Assembly (NCBI GenBank): GCA_003538625.1
Contig: DPRR01000045.1
Location: 209,883 to 273,882, forward strand
Origin: Ignavibacteriales bacterium
GTDB lineage: Bacteria > Bacteroidota > Ignavibacteria > Ignavibacteriales > Ignavibacteriaceae
Direction of reading: 5' to 3'
DNA length: 64,000 bases
In this document: in pieces, positions 9,498-17,761 of the stretch
Numbering within the stretch: the first letter of the stretch is position 1
Layout of the letters: each line of letters begins with the position of its first letter
Notes under the pieces: model-generated
What the model was told of the DNA's origin: nothing
The model's database searches: none
Seen by the model: the letters and a program-made list of their open reading frames with translations, nothing else
Translations under genes and position numbers: made by a program

Positions 9498-11006
9498 TTA
9501 TTTTAATGCAATGGCTCTTGAAAAAAAATCTCTATCATATAAATAAAGATTTATTGTAAACAATCCAACAAATGTTAAAAGCATAACCAATGAGATATCA
9601 GTTGAATGATTGTAAACTCCAGAGAAAATTATAGTAATAATTAACAAAGAAATGGCTGAATTAATTATGGTAGATAAACTAATCATAAATAATTTTAAAT
9701 TTGGAAAATATATTTTTTTCATTTTCAGGACAAATAAACTTGCTGCAAAGAAGTATATGTATGTTATTGTAGTGCTTAATGCTAATCCACTCTGCGATAA
9801 TGGCCCAACAAGAATTGCGTTGAAAAATATTTTTATAAAAATACCCCCAATAGTTATTATAAGCAGCAATCCATTTTGGTTTACGGTATAAAAAATCTTA
9901 TTAAGTACTGCATAAATTGAATAACAAAAAAGACTTAATGTTAACATCTGCAATACCTGAAATGTCATAGAAGAATCGGTTGCTAAAAATTTACCACGTT
10001 CATAAAAAAACTTTATTATTAAATTTCCCCAAAAAAATAACACCATACTAGTCGGAATAAAGATTATGACTATAACGTGTATGCTTTTATTAATAATGGA
10101 TTCAAATTTATCAAATAATTTATTTGAGTAAAGTTCGGATAACTTAGGAAAAATGGCTGTAGTTAATGCAATAGAAAATATTTGCATTGGCAGAAAAAAA
10201 ATATTCTGTGCATAGCTGATGGAAGCAATTCCTCCCGATTCAACCTGTGAAAAAAAGAATCTATCTAAAAGTACGTAAAGCTGACCTACCGATTCTATGG
10301 CAGTGATAATAAGCAGGGATTTAATTGGTAACAGGACTAGAGTCTTTGAAAGACTAGAAAATTTAAATATTGATATTAAATTAATCTTTGACTTTTTAAC
10401 TAAGTAGTAAGATTGTAGCAGTGTTCCAACAACATAACCTAAAGGAACGGCATAAATTGAAAAAGTACCGGATAATGCAACCACAGCGAAAATAATAACA
10501 GTATTAAGGAACAATTGTGAAATTGCGCCATTTTTAAAATCATACTTTGCTTGCAGGTAAACAATGCAAATAGAATTAAGACTGCTGATTGGAATAGAAA
10601 TGATACTTACTCTAAAAATATTATTAACGATCTGCTTGGATGCTAAATCAATATCAGGTTGGTAAAATGTAATTATTACGCTTGATAATACGAATAGACT
10701 TATAAAAATCAGAAGACTAATAAATAAAAAAATACGAAGCTGTTGATATAAAAAATAATTGGAGGAGTCGTTATTTTTGTATTTATGATACAGAGGCACA
10801 AAAATATTTTGAGCAATGAATAATATTATAGTATTAATTGTTACAGGAATGACAGCGCCGATTAGATAGAGATCAAACTCAGTAGTCAAACCGTAATAAC
10901 TTGCAAATGCAACTTCCCTAAAAAACCCCAGCCCGCGGGAAATAATTCCTACACCAGCCAATAAAACGGTTGCACCTGCAATTGTTGAATTAAAATTATT
11001 TTTCAT
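9498..11006 (-). CDS. MurJ/MviN-like lipid-linked oligosaccharide flippase
   Basis: A 502-residue polytopic protein with about 14 hydrophobic helices, of the MOP superfamily and closer to MurJ than to Wzx. The N-terminus reads GIISRGLGFFREVAFASYYG followed by TEFDLYLIGAVIP, the MurJ-type first two helices. It would flip undecaprenyl-linked units across the inner membrane. Its place between Wzz and the glycosyltransferases indicates that it carries the exopolysaccharide repeat unit rather than lipid II. I chose the ATG at 11006; a TTG one codon earlier is also possible. There is no obvious ribosome binding site. Confidence 0.87.
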   Translation of the reverse strand: MKNNFNSTIAGATVLLAGVGIISRGLGFFREVAFASYYGLTTEFDLYLIGAVIPVTINTIILFIAQNIFVPLYHKYKNNDSSNYFLYQQLRIFLFISLLIFISLFVLSSVIITFYQPDIDLASKQIVNNIFRVSIISIPISSLNSICIVYLQAKYDFKNGAISQLFLNTVIIFAVVALSGTFSIYAVPLGYVVGTLLQSYYLVKKSKINLISIFKFSSLSKTLVLLPIKSLLIITAIESVGQLYVLLDRFFFSQVESGGIASISYAQNIFFLPMQIFSIALTTAIFPKLSELYSNKLFDKFESIINKSIHVIVIIFIPTSMVLFFWGNLIIKFFYERGKFLATDSSMTFQVLQMLTLSLFCYSIYAVLNKIFYTVNQNGLLLIITIGGIFIKIFFNAILVGPLSQSGLALSTTITYIYFFAASLFVLKMKKIYFPNLKLFMISLSTIINSAISLLIITIIFSGVYNHSTDISLVMLLTFVGLFTINLYLYDRDFFSRAIALK

Positions 11007-11188
11007 CAAGAATAAACTGAGTTAGATTTTCATCAAATAGAAAACTTGATTGGTTCTATCTAATTCGTGTTTCAAATTAATTATAACACTATGCAAGAAT
11101 TAGGAAGATTAAAGATTATACTAAAGAAATTGAGCTATATTTTATAACTATTTTAAATTGCACCATATATCATAATCGGTTATTACAA

Positions 11189-12337
11189 TTATTTATTGTT
11201 ATTATCTTTAAGTGAAAAACTCGAATTCTTTCCTTTAATTATAAAAAACAGACTTACCAGCATAAAAGTAAAAACCCCTCCTAAAATAGAAGAAAAAATT
11301 ACCCTAGGGCCGGAAGCTTTAAGTGGTGGAATTGCCTCATCTAATATTTCAACCGTAGGTAGATCCCTATTTTCTTGAATCTTTTCCTGATAATATTGCT
11401 GTTGTAATATCATATATATTTCATTCTGAATTTTTACCTCGCGCAAAATTTTCGCCAAAGTTTTAGCAAGTGACGGGACTTCTTTAAAGGCAACGAAATA
11501 ATCATCATTTCCCATTTCTAACTTACTGTATTGCTCCTTTAATTGTTCGATTTTTTTTTCAATAGCTAATAATGTCTTATCATCAGCACTAAAATTTGAT
11601 TTGTATAATCCTAATTGAACTTCAGATTTTACAATCTCAGACTTTATTTGAGCAGCAGCATCTATCGCAACTTTAATTTGTTCTGGCAGTGAGATTGTTT
11701 TATTATTTTTTTGAAATTCCATTAATGCATTCTCAACTGAGTCCAGTTGGGTTTTTGTAGTCTTTAACTGTGATTCAATATAGATTCGTGTTTTTTTTGC
11801 TTTTGAACTTAACTTTTGTTTATTGATGTTATCCAACGCTTCGATGAATGTATTAGAAACTTTCGCGGATAATTTTTTTTTCTGTTCTTTATCATCAAGA
11901 AGCATAGGAATGTAATTTGTTTGGATTTCAACGTTTAATTTTAAAATTCCCTCCTTAGTTATTTCTATATCAATATTATTATTAAGTTTTTGAGCTGCTA
12001 TAAAGATATTTTTTTCGTCAAAATATTCTTTTAATTTTAATTTATTAACAACATATACAGATGCAGATCTGCTGCGAAGGATTTCTGCATACAATTGGCT
12101 ATTAGCATTTGACATATTTCCTGATACAAGACTGGATAAATCTTGTGCGGCAAGCAAACTACCTAATCCACTCATGGATGCATTCTTTTCAGGTGGCAAA
12201 ATAGTAACTGTTGCGCGATAAGAAATCGGATATATAAAAAAGAGGAATACAAATACTAAAACTGTTGTAAATAAGGTCAGTTTAATAATATTAATTCTAT
12301 TGTATATTATAACATTTAACATTTCATGCCAACTCAT
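11189..12337 (-). CDS. Wzz-family polysaccharide chain-length determinant
   Basis: A 382-residue inner-membrane protein that regulates chain length and connects polymerisation to export. An N-terminal transmembrane helix lies at about 20-45, a long periplasmic coiled-coil region follows (about 130-310), and the C-terminal helix is preceded by the proline-rich Wzz motif PPLKASGPRVIF. No tyrosine-kinase domain follows, so it is the short Wzz form. The start is the ATG at 12337, with GAGGT just upstream, two bases after the export-protein stop. A longer reading would run back into the upstream gene. Confidence 0.92.
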   Translation of the reverse strand: MSWHEMLNVIIYNRINIIKLTLFTTVLVFVFLFFIYPISYRATVTILPPEKNASMSGLGSLLAAQDLSSLVSGNMSNANSQLYAEILRSRSASVYVVNKLKLKEYFDEKNIFIAAQKLNNNIDIEITKEGILKLNVEIQTNYIPMLLDDKEQKKKLSAKVSNTFIEALDNINKQKLSSKAKKTRIYIESQLKTTKTQLDSVENALMEFQKNNKTISLPEQIKVAIDAAAQIKSEIVKSEVQLGLYKSNFSADDKTLLAIEKKIEQLKEQYSKLEMGNDDYFVAFKEVPSLAKTLAKILREVKIQNEIYMILQQQYYQEKIQENRDLPTVEILDEAIPPLKASGPRVIFSSILGGVFTFMLVSLFFIIKGKNSSFSLKDNNNK

Positions 12338-12339
12338 AT

Positions 12340-13929
12340 TTACCTCGTTGCTATTATTACTGCGACTGATGCCGCTACTATTGCTGCAACTTGTCCAAGA
12401 ATGGTAAGCGATGTTGTGAATACATCCCAAAATTTTGGTCCCGGTGGATCTTCTAAAATCCAGATCGTATCTCCGGGGTCCAGTTGTTCAATGTCGTCTG
12501 CATCTACCCATTCTCCGGTATTTACTTTTATTACTCGTACATCACCTTCAACAGCCCTCCAACTAAATCCGCCAGCTAACGCTATGTAATCTTCGACTTT
12601 TAGACTGGGATTGAAAATTAAATTTCCAGGATTTACAACTTGACCAATAATTGAAATGTAATTCTTTTTCTCCGGAATATTTATAACATCTCCTTTTTTA
12701 AGAATTACATCCTCGTTTAATTGTTTTCCCTCAAACAGAGCTTTAAAATCCACTACCACTTTACCATGCCGCTGTCTTGATTTTGCTTTTATATAATCGT
12801 ATTCGTCATCAGTCATATCTGCACGAGGGATTAATTTTATTCTTTCAAATTCAGGATCGTAAGATGAATCTGCATCTGTTCTGTAAAGTGTTGCATCAAC
12901 AAGCGAGGCGTCTTCTAAAAATCCTCCTGCCTGGTTAATAAGCTCTGATAATTTAGTTTTGTTTTTTACAATTTTGTATAAGCCAGGATATTTTATTTTA
13001 CCATCAATAATTACCCATTGTTCATTAAAATATTCACTCATCTCTCTAACAATTACCTGATCATTATGTTTTAATTTAATTGAGTTAGAATTAATAAATT
13101 CATAGGAATAATACTTACTTGATTGAATTTTACCGTCTTCAGAAAAACTTACTACTTCTATTGAATCGGTTTTTGCCTTATATAATAGACCACCTGCAAG
13201 TTTTAAAAAATCACTTAACGATTCTCCCTCTCTGAATTCATAGTTTGCAGGATATTTCACTTGCCCATTTAAATAAATTGTCTTATCAACTTTATCAATA
13301 ATTACAACATCACCATTTTTAAGAAATGGATTTTGTGATAAATCTCCAAGTCTTAAAAACGATAAAAAATCATAGGATGTTGTATCGTTTTCTCTGGAAA
13401 TTATTTTGATGTTTCTTATATCAGAAGTAGGTCTTAATCCGGTAGAAGTTTTAATTAAATCTAGCAAGCGTGAATTTGAAGTTAAAATGTAAGTGGATGC
13501 TTTTAATACATCACCGATTAAAGACACTTTTATTTTCCTTACATCTGCAAGGGCAATATAAATATCAACATTTTTAAAATATTGATTCAGTTTAGATGTT
13601 ATTATTTTTTTGGATTCAGCCAGTGTTTTATTTCTTAGATCAACAACACCGATTCTTGGTATATATAAAAATCCTTCGTGGTTTATTAATAAATTAAAAT
13701 TTCTTTCTTCTATTCCGCTAATAGAGATAAAAATATTATCGCCAGGTCCGACTAAATATTTTTCCGGATCAATAAATCCTTCCGACGCTTGCATTGATGT
13801 TTGAAGAGAATATGTAGTATCTCTTAATCCTTCGAATGATCTCTCCGGATATGTAGGTAAAATCTGAGCAAAATTCAGAGTTGAGTTTAAGACAAATATA
13901 GAAAATAAAATTATTTTAAGATTGTTCAA
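12340..13929 (-). CDS. Polysaccharide export protein (Wza-like, SLBB domains)
   Basis: A 529-residue outer-membrane/periplasmic polysaccharide export protein. It has a signal peptide (about 1-22, ending NFAQ), a Poly_export domain beginning YLVGPGDNIFISISG, then several SLBB repeats (near VSLIGDV, IYLNGQV, VIIDGKI, ISIIGQV), and a hydrophobic C-terminal helix like the Wza barrel helix. It forms the exit channel and is the first gene of the polysaccharide operon. The only usable start is TTG at 13929, because an in-frame TAA lies two codons upstream. Confidence 0.92.
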   Translation of the reverse strand: MNNLKIILFSIFVLNSTLNFAQILPTYPERSFEGLRDTTYSLQTSMQASEGFIDPEKYLVGPGDNIFISISGIEERNFNLLINHEGFLYIPRIGVVDLRNKTLAESKKIITSKLNQYFKNVDIYIALADVRKIKVSLIGDVLKASTYILTSNSRLLDLIKTSTGLRPTSDIRNIKIISRENDTTSYDFLSFLRLGDLSQNPFLKNGDVVIIDKVDKTIYLNGQVKYPANYEFREGESLSDFLKLAGGLLYKAKTDSIEVVSFSEDGKIQSSKYYSYEFINSNSIKLKHNDQVIVREMSEYFNEQWVIIDGKIKYPGLYKIVKNKTKLSELINQAGGFLEDASLVDATLYRTDADSSYDPEFERIKLIPRADMTDDEYDYIKAKSRQRHGKVVVDFKALFEGKQLNEDVILKKGDVINIPEKKNYISIIGQVVNPGNLIFNPSLKVEDYIALAGGFSWRAVEGDVRVIKVNTGEWVDADDIEQLDPGDTIWILEDPPGPKFWDVFTTSLTILGQVAAIVAASVAVIIATR

Positions 13930-14000
13930 GTTTTAACCAGTATTGTTAGAAGTAGAAATTTAAAATCAGTTTTAAATTTTGATATTAAATATAAATCAAA

Positions 14001-14864
14001 TCATATCTTAAGTGAAATTTTTCTTAAAGAAACTATCGTAACAAATATTCCTATTACAGGACCGAGGGCTAGCAATAAAACGATAAATCCAATCTTATCA
14101 GGAAAAATATCATCAATAAATACAAGCAATTCTGCAACGTAATAGTACAGGAACCACGCTATACTTAAGGCAATTAAGCCGGCAAATAATCCGGTTATTG
14201 CGCTGTTCAAAATAATTGGCATCTTTATCGTCGAGAGCTTTGCACCGACAAATTTCATCGTTTCCAATTCGGAATATTTTGAATTAAGAATTAATCTAAC
14301 TGTACTATACACAAGATAAAGCGATACCAAAAATATTAATCCTGTTAAAACAAAAACGTAAATCTTTGCACGATCTATATAACTTAATATTTTTTGATAG
14401 AAATCCTGTCTAAAAATAACCTCATCGGCCCAGCTAAAAGTTGAAAGATTATTAATAACTTTTTTTATTGAATCTCTGTTAGCGTATTCGGATTTTAACT
14501 TTAGATTAAAGGATGCGGGTAAAGGATTATAATCAAGAATTTTTCTAAAATCTTCTCCTGTTTCTTTAATAAAAATTTCAGCAGCTTTTCCCTTATCAAT
14601 ATATTCTGAAGAGTTTAGATAATTTAATTCAGATAATTCTTTCTTAATTTTTTCTAAATCTGAGGCTGCAGCATTATCTTTTATAAATACACTGATTACA
14701 ATATTGCTTTTTAATTTATCTTCAAAATGATTTGAAAATCGAATTATAAAAACTGAAACTGTAACTAATATTACTGAAAGTGTAATGGATGTTAGTGCAA
14801 GTAAAAAGGAAAATTTTGATCTTGCAATTAATTTTAATGCTTCTTTAAACCAGAAAAAAATCAT
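14001..14864 (-). CDS. ftsX: Cell-division protein FtsX
   Basis: A 287-residue FtsX, the membrane half of the FtsEX ABC-type complex that activates septal peptidoglycan hydrolases. The first transmembrane helix is at about 22-43, followed by the extracytoplasmic domain (45-165, with the NIVISVFIKDN strand and the DEVIFRQDFYQKI end), then three helices with the FtsX-specific ELETMKFVGAK motif between helices 2 and 3. Length and motif order are canonical. The partner ATPase gene ftsE is not next to it, although the two usually form an operon. It follows two lipoprotein genes by 25 bases. Confidence 0.93.
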   Translation of the reverse strand: MIFFWFKEALKLIARSKFSFLLALTSITLSVILVTVSVFIIRFSNHFEDKLKSNIVISVFIKDNAAASDLEKIKKELSELNYLNSSEYIDKGKAAEIFIKETGEDFRKILDYNPLPASFNLKLKSEYANRDSIKKVINNLSTFSWADEVIFRQDFYQKILSYIDRAKIYVFVLTGLIFLVSLYLVYSTVRLILNSKYSELETMKFVGAKLSTIKMPIILNSAITGLFAGLIALSIAWFLYYYVAELLVFIDDIFPDKIGFIVLLLALGPVIGIFVTIVSLRKISLKI

Positions 14865-14889
14865 ACTGTAATTTTAATTATAAAATTTC

Positions 14890-15393
14890 TTAAAAGTTAG
14901 ATTCGTCAATCCACTGATCTATTCGCCAGATACCGGATTCATCATCTTTTTTAAAGGAAAGATTTACCCTTCCGTCAACTCTTACAACATCTGTAGGATT
15001 AAATGTAATTGTTAGATTAAAACTACGAACAATATTAGCAGAAAGTGAATCCTCAGTTATAAGAATAATATTGTTCCAAATTAATTCTAGCCGCTGTGCA
15101 TTCTGGAAAAGTCCGTAAGTCGTCCTCATCTCTTCATCTCTACCCCATGTAACATCAAACCCCTGATCATAATCCCGATATGTAAAAGTAAAACCGCTGG
15201 TTATTAATCCGCTATAAATAGTTGTATCCTTAAAAGTGTAAGCGTATTGAAAATTCTGAAAAACTCCGGTAACATCTTTTTGATCCGAAACAGGTGGTTT
15301 TATATCGCTGGTGTTTTCATCCAATTTTGGTGCAAAAGGATTTGTACATCCCAGTAAATTAATAAATAACAATATGACAACTAGACTTTTAAT
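14890..15393 (-). CDS. NTF2-like lipoprotein with probable AUU start
   Basis: A small envelope lipoprotein of unknown role. From an ATT at 15393 the product begins with K, a hydrophobic stretch and the lipobox LLGC, giving a normal lipoprotein signal of 167 residues in total. The frame holds no ATG, GTG or TTG between the upstream in-frame TAA (15406-15408) and the TTG at 15372, and that TTG would leave a signal without positive charge. AAAAGG (15402-15407) lies eight bases before the ATT. The ATT overlaps the TAA of the preceding gene. The mature part has an NTF2-like pattern of alternating strands with conserved tryptophans and resembles its upstream neighbour. If the AUU reading is wrong, the start is TTG at 15372. 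Confidence 0.7.
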   Translation of the reverse strand: MKSLVVILLFINLLGCTNPFAPKLDENTSDIKPPVSDQKDVTGVFQNFQYAYTFKDTTIYSGLITSGFTFTYRDYDQGFDVTWGRDEEMRTTYGLFQNAQRLELIWNNIILITEDSLSANIVRSFNLTITFNPTDVVRVDGRVNLSFKKDDESGIWRIDQWIDESNF

Positions 15394-15973
15394 AAAGACT
15401 ACCTTTTAATTCACTCCAGCTTGGTAAGGTTTGATCTTTTGTATCTTTCCAAAAATATATCACCCATTCAGAGCGTGAATCTCTGAGCATATTAAATTGT
15501 AACGTGCCGGCGTAGTTTGCTGCCAGCGGATCACCAGAGGGTACCGGCAGGTTTAAGAAATATGTTGCAGTGTATATCAAGGAATCGCCGCTTAAATTAC
15601 TGTAACTTTCATTAGACATTGAAAGTGAAATTGGAAAATCGGCCGGAACTTTGTTTATAACACTGCTGAAATATCTTTTTTCTTCGTTCAAGCCCCAGCC
15701 CTGGAGAAATATCTGATATAACAATACTGCTTCACTTGATGCAGAAAAACTGAAATTACGTTCCGAAAAGATCGTATCGACAAAACAGGAAATGTAATTT
15801 TGTAAATTTTTATCTGATAAGGAATTTTTCAAATTGGAAATTACAATTGAGGGTTCTACCGGCGGCTGAAAATTGGATCGCGACTGATCAGGGTTTTCAG
15901 CACTGCGTGTGGTAAATAGATCGCAGGCTGTAAATATACTTAATGTTAATAATATGACTGCTAGTTTTTTCAT
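15389..15973 (-). CDS. Lipoprotein, NTF2-like fold suspected
   Basis: A 194-residue lipoprotein of unknown role. The signal MKKLAVILLTLSIFTAC ends in a lipobox cysteine at residue 17. After a proline-rich linker (FQPPVEPS) comes a helix-rich segment (IVISNLKNSLSDKNLQNYI) and then beta strands, the order expected for an NTF2-like lipoprotein. The next gene downstream starts its mature part the same way (a PPV linker, then a helix), so the two look like paralogues. I chose the ATG at 15973, which overlaps the TGA of the methyltransferase gene (ATGA), over the TTG three codons earlier. Coupled on both sides. Confidence 0.82.
   Translation of the reverse strand: MKKLAVILLTLSIFTACDLFTTRSAENPDQSRSNFQPPVEPSIVISNLKNSLSDKNLQNYISCFVDTIFSERNFSFSASSEAVLLYQIFLQGWGLNEEKRYFSSVINKVPADFPISLSMSNESYSNLSGDSLIYTATYFLNLPVPSGDPLAANYAGTLQFNMLRDSRSEWVIYFWKDTKDQTLPSWSELKGSLY
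15394..15407 (-). promoter_or_regulatory. Ribosome binding site placed for an AUU start
   Basis: On the minus strand AAAAGG is followed by eight bases and then ATT at 15393. It lies inside the last codons of the upstream lipoprotein gene. Its spacing suits the ATT but not the TTG at 15372, which is 29 bases away, so it decides the start assignment. Confidence 0.5.
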
Positions 15974-16707
15974 TTTTTGCAAATCAATATCAGTCTTGGA
16001 GAATTTTTTTGATCAAAATTGTTACCAAGAAAATCACCAAATGTTTTATAAATATCAAATCCAATATTTTGGAGCACATTTACCAATTCATCTCTTGTAA
16101 ACATTCTTACCGATTCTTCGTACTCATTTAAGTTTCCATCTTTTGCAATTACTATTTTCTTAACTACTCTTTTGTCTTTTATTTTTCTGTATTGATGGAT
16201 CGCGACATCATTTATAACCTCTTCAGAATATTCTATTAAGTTATTAATCAGGTATTCAGAATTAAAGAAATCCAGGACAAAAAATCCTTCTTTATCTAGT
16301 AAGTTATAAGCTTTTTTCAGGACGGAAAAATTTTCTTCGTCACTTTCAAAATATCCAAAACTTGTAAAAAGATTTAGAACAAGATTAAATCTTTCTGGTG
16401 TTTCAAAATTTCTTATATCTGAATGAATAAAATTTATTTTAAGATTTTCATCTTTTGCTGATAGTTCAGCAATCGATAAAAGATTTTCGCTCAGATCTAC
16501 TGCTGTTAACCTAAAATCTTTTCTGGCAAGAATTATGGCATGCCTGCCCGTACCGCAAGCCATATCAAGTATTTTTGAACTATCCGGAATTTTAACATTA
16601 TCAAGAATTAGTTTTATATGATTCTCGGCATCATTTTCATTATGATGTTGATATACACTTATATATTCTTTTGTGTTAAACCAGTCTTTAAACCATTCTG
16701 ATTTCAT
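15970..16707 (-). CDS. Class I SAM-dependent methyltransferase
   Basis: A 245-residue methyltransferase. Motif I is ILDMACGTGRHAIILA (near 45-60), followed by LTAVDLSENLL (motif II region), then FNLVLNLFTSFGYF and the EGFFVLDFFNSEYL strand. This is the Methyltransf_25/11 type, common as a single-copy gene of unassigned substrate. The ATG at 16707 overlaps the recR stop by four bases (ATGA), and its own stop overlaps the next gene in the same way, so it is translated as part of the ybaB-recR-lipoprotein unit. The substrate is unknown, and nothing in the neighbourhood fixes it. Confidence 0.86.
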   Translation of the reverse strand: MKSEWFKDWFNTKEYISVYQHHNENDAENHIKLILDNVKIPDSSKILDMACGTGRHAIILARKDFRLTAVDLSENLLSIAELSAKDENLKINFIHSDIRNFETPERFNLVLNLFTSFGYFESDEENFSVLKKAYNLLDKEGFFVLDFFNSEYLINNLIEYSEEVINDVAIHQYRKIKDKRVVKKIVIAKDGNLNEYEESVRMFTRDELVNVLQNIGFDIYKTFGDFLGNNFDQKNSPRLILICKK

Positions 16708-17300
16708 ACATCAATTCTATTCAACATCGCTCTTCCTATGGTCGCTTCATCTGCAAATTCCAAGTCACCGCCTATGGGGATTCCACGAGCAATTCTTGTA
16801 ACCTTAACATTAAGTGGTTTTATCAGTCTTGCAAGATAAAGCGATGTTGTTTCTCCTTCTGTATCAGGATTTATCGCAAGAATTATTTCCAAAATATTTT
16901 CCTTTTCAAATCGATTAAGAAGTTCTTTAATCTTTAAATCGTGAGCGGTAACTCCGGAAAGCGGCGAAAGAACTCCACCAAGTACGTGATAAAGTCCATT
17001 GTACTCGTTAGTTTTTTCGATGGCAATTACATCACTTGCTTCTTCAACAACGCAAATTTTTGTAGTATCTCTTTTTACGCTCTGGCAAATCTCACAAAGA
17101 TCATGTTCTGTTATGTTAAAACATCTTTTGCAGAAATGTAATTTTGTCTTTAGATCTGAAATCGATTTAACAAGTTTATCAACGGAATCCTGTTCGTTTT
17201 TTAGAATATGTAATGCTAACCGCTGAGCAGTTTTTTTCCCGATTCCAGGCAACTTACTTAACTCTTCAATAGCTATTAAAAGTGGTTCTGCTATTTGCAA
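16704..17300 (-). CDS. recR: Recombination mediator RecR
   Basis: A 198-residue RecR, which with RecO (and RecF) loads RecA at single-strand gaps. An N-terminal helix-hairpin-helix (LPGIGKKTAQRLALH, about 17-31) is followed by a four-cysteine zinc site (C57, C60, C69, C72) and a Toprim domain with CVVEEASDV and the acidic INPDTEGETT segment near 145. Length is typical. The start is TTG at 17300, one base after the ybaB stop, which is the conserved ybaB-recR arrangement. dnaX, which commonly precedes the pair, is not present here. Confidence 0.96.
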   Translation of the reverse strand: MQIAEPLLIAIEELSKLPGIGKKTAQRLALHILKNEQDSVDKLVKSISDLKTKLHFCKRCFNITEHDLCEICQSVKRDTTKICVVEEASDVIAIEKTNEYNGLYHVLGGVLSPLSGVTAHDLKIKELLNRFEKENILEIILAINPDTEGETTSLYLARLIKPLNVKVTRIARGIPIGGDLEFADEATIGRAMLNRIDV

Positions 17301-17301
17301 T

Positions 17302-17628
17302 TTAAAATCCCGGAATATTTAAACCCGGAGGTATCATTCCTTTTGTAACTTTAGCCATCTCATCTTCAGCTAATTTATTTGCTGATTGTAAAGCTTTATT
17401 TACGGCAGCTACGACTAGATCTTCCAGGATTTCTTTTTCTTCAACATTTATTACTTGAGGGTCAATTTCGATAGAAATCAGCTCTTTCATACCGTTTGCT
17501 TTAGCTTTTATCATTCCGCCGCCTGCCTCTTCTGTTACGGTCATATTTCCAAGTTCACCCTGTACGCGCTGCATCTCAGCCTGCATTTTTTGCACCTGTT
17601 TAAGCATTCCTTGCATTCCGCCTTTCAT
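17302..17628 (-). CDS. ybaB: YbaB/EbfC nucleoid-associated protein
   Basis: A 108-residue YbaB/EbfC-family DNA-binding protein that works as a dimer in nucleoid organisation. The N-terminal helix is rich in methionine and glutamine (MLKQVQKMQAEMQRVQ), followed by the beta-hairpin core (GGMIKAKANGMKELISIEIDP) and a C-terminal helix. AGGAG lies just upstream of the ATG at 17628. It is the first gene of the unit that continues into recR and is divergent from the PurC-like gene. Confidence 0.95.
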   Translation of the reverse strand: MKGGMQGMLKQVQKMQAEMQRVQGELGNMTVTEEAGGGMIKAKANGMKELISIEIDPQVINVEEKEILEDLVVAAVNKALQSANKLAEDEMAKVTKGMIPPGLNIPGF

Positions 17629-17688
17629 AAAACACTCCTATATAATTGATTTTTTCTGATTTTTGGCAGTCAAATATAATATAAACGA

Positions 17689-17718
17689 TTGACTTTATGT
17701 ATTTAATATGCCTAATTT
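17689..17718 (+). promoter_or_regulatory. Candidate sigma-70 promoter for the PurC-like/psd/pssA/purSQ operon
   Basis: TTGACT at 17689-17694 and TAATTT at 17713-17718 are 18 bases apart, about 45 bases before the ATG at 17762, in the divergent gap with ybaB. The -35 is a strong match and the -10 a weak one. AT-richness makes chance matches likely. Confidence 0.4.
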
Positions 17719-17761
17719 CTGCCCTGAATTTTAGTAACTAAAAAATGAAAACAGAGGCTAA

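Noticed and set aside
12338..12430. N-terminal extension of the Wzz-type protein
   Set aside because: It would overlap the end of the export-protein gene, has no family similarity, and the ATG at 12337 has a good ribosome binding site.
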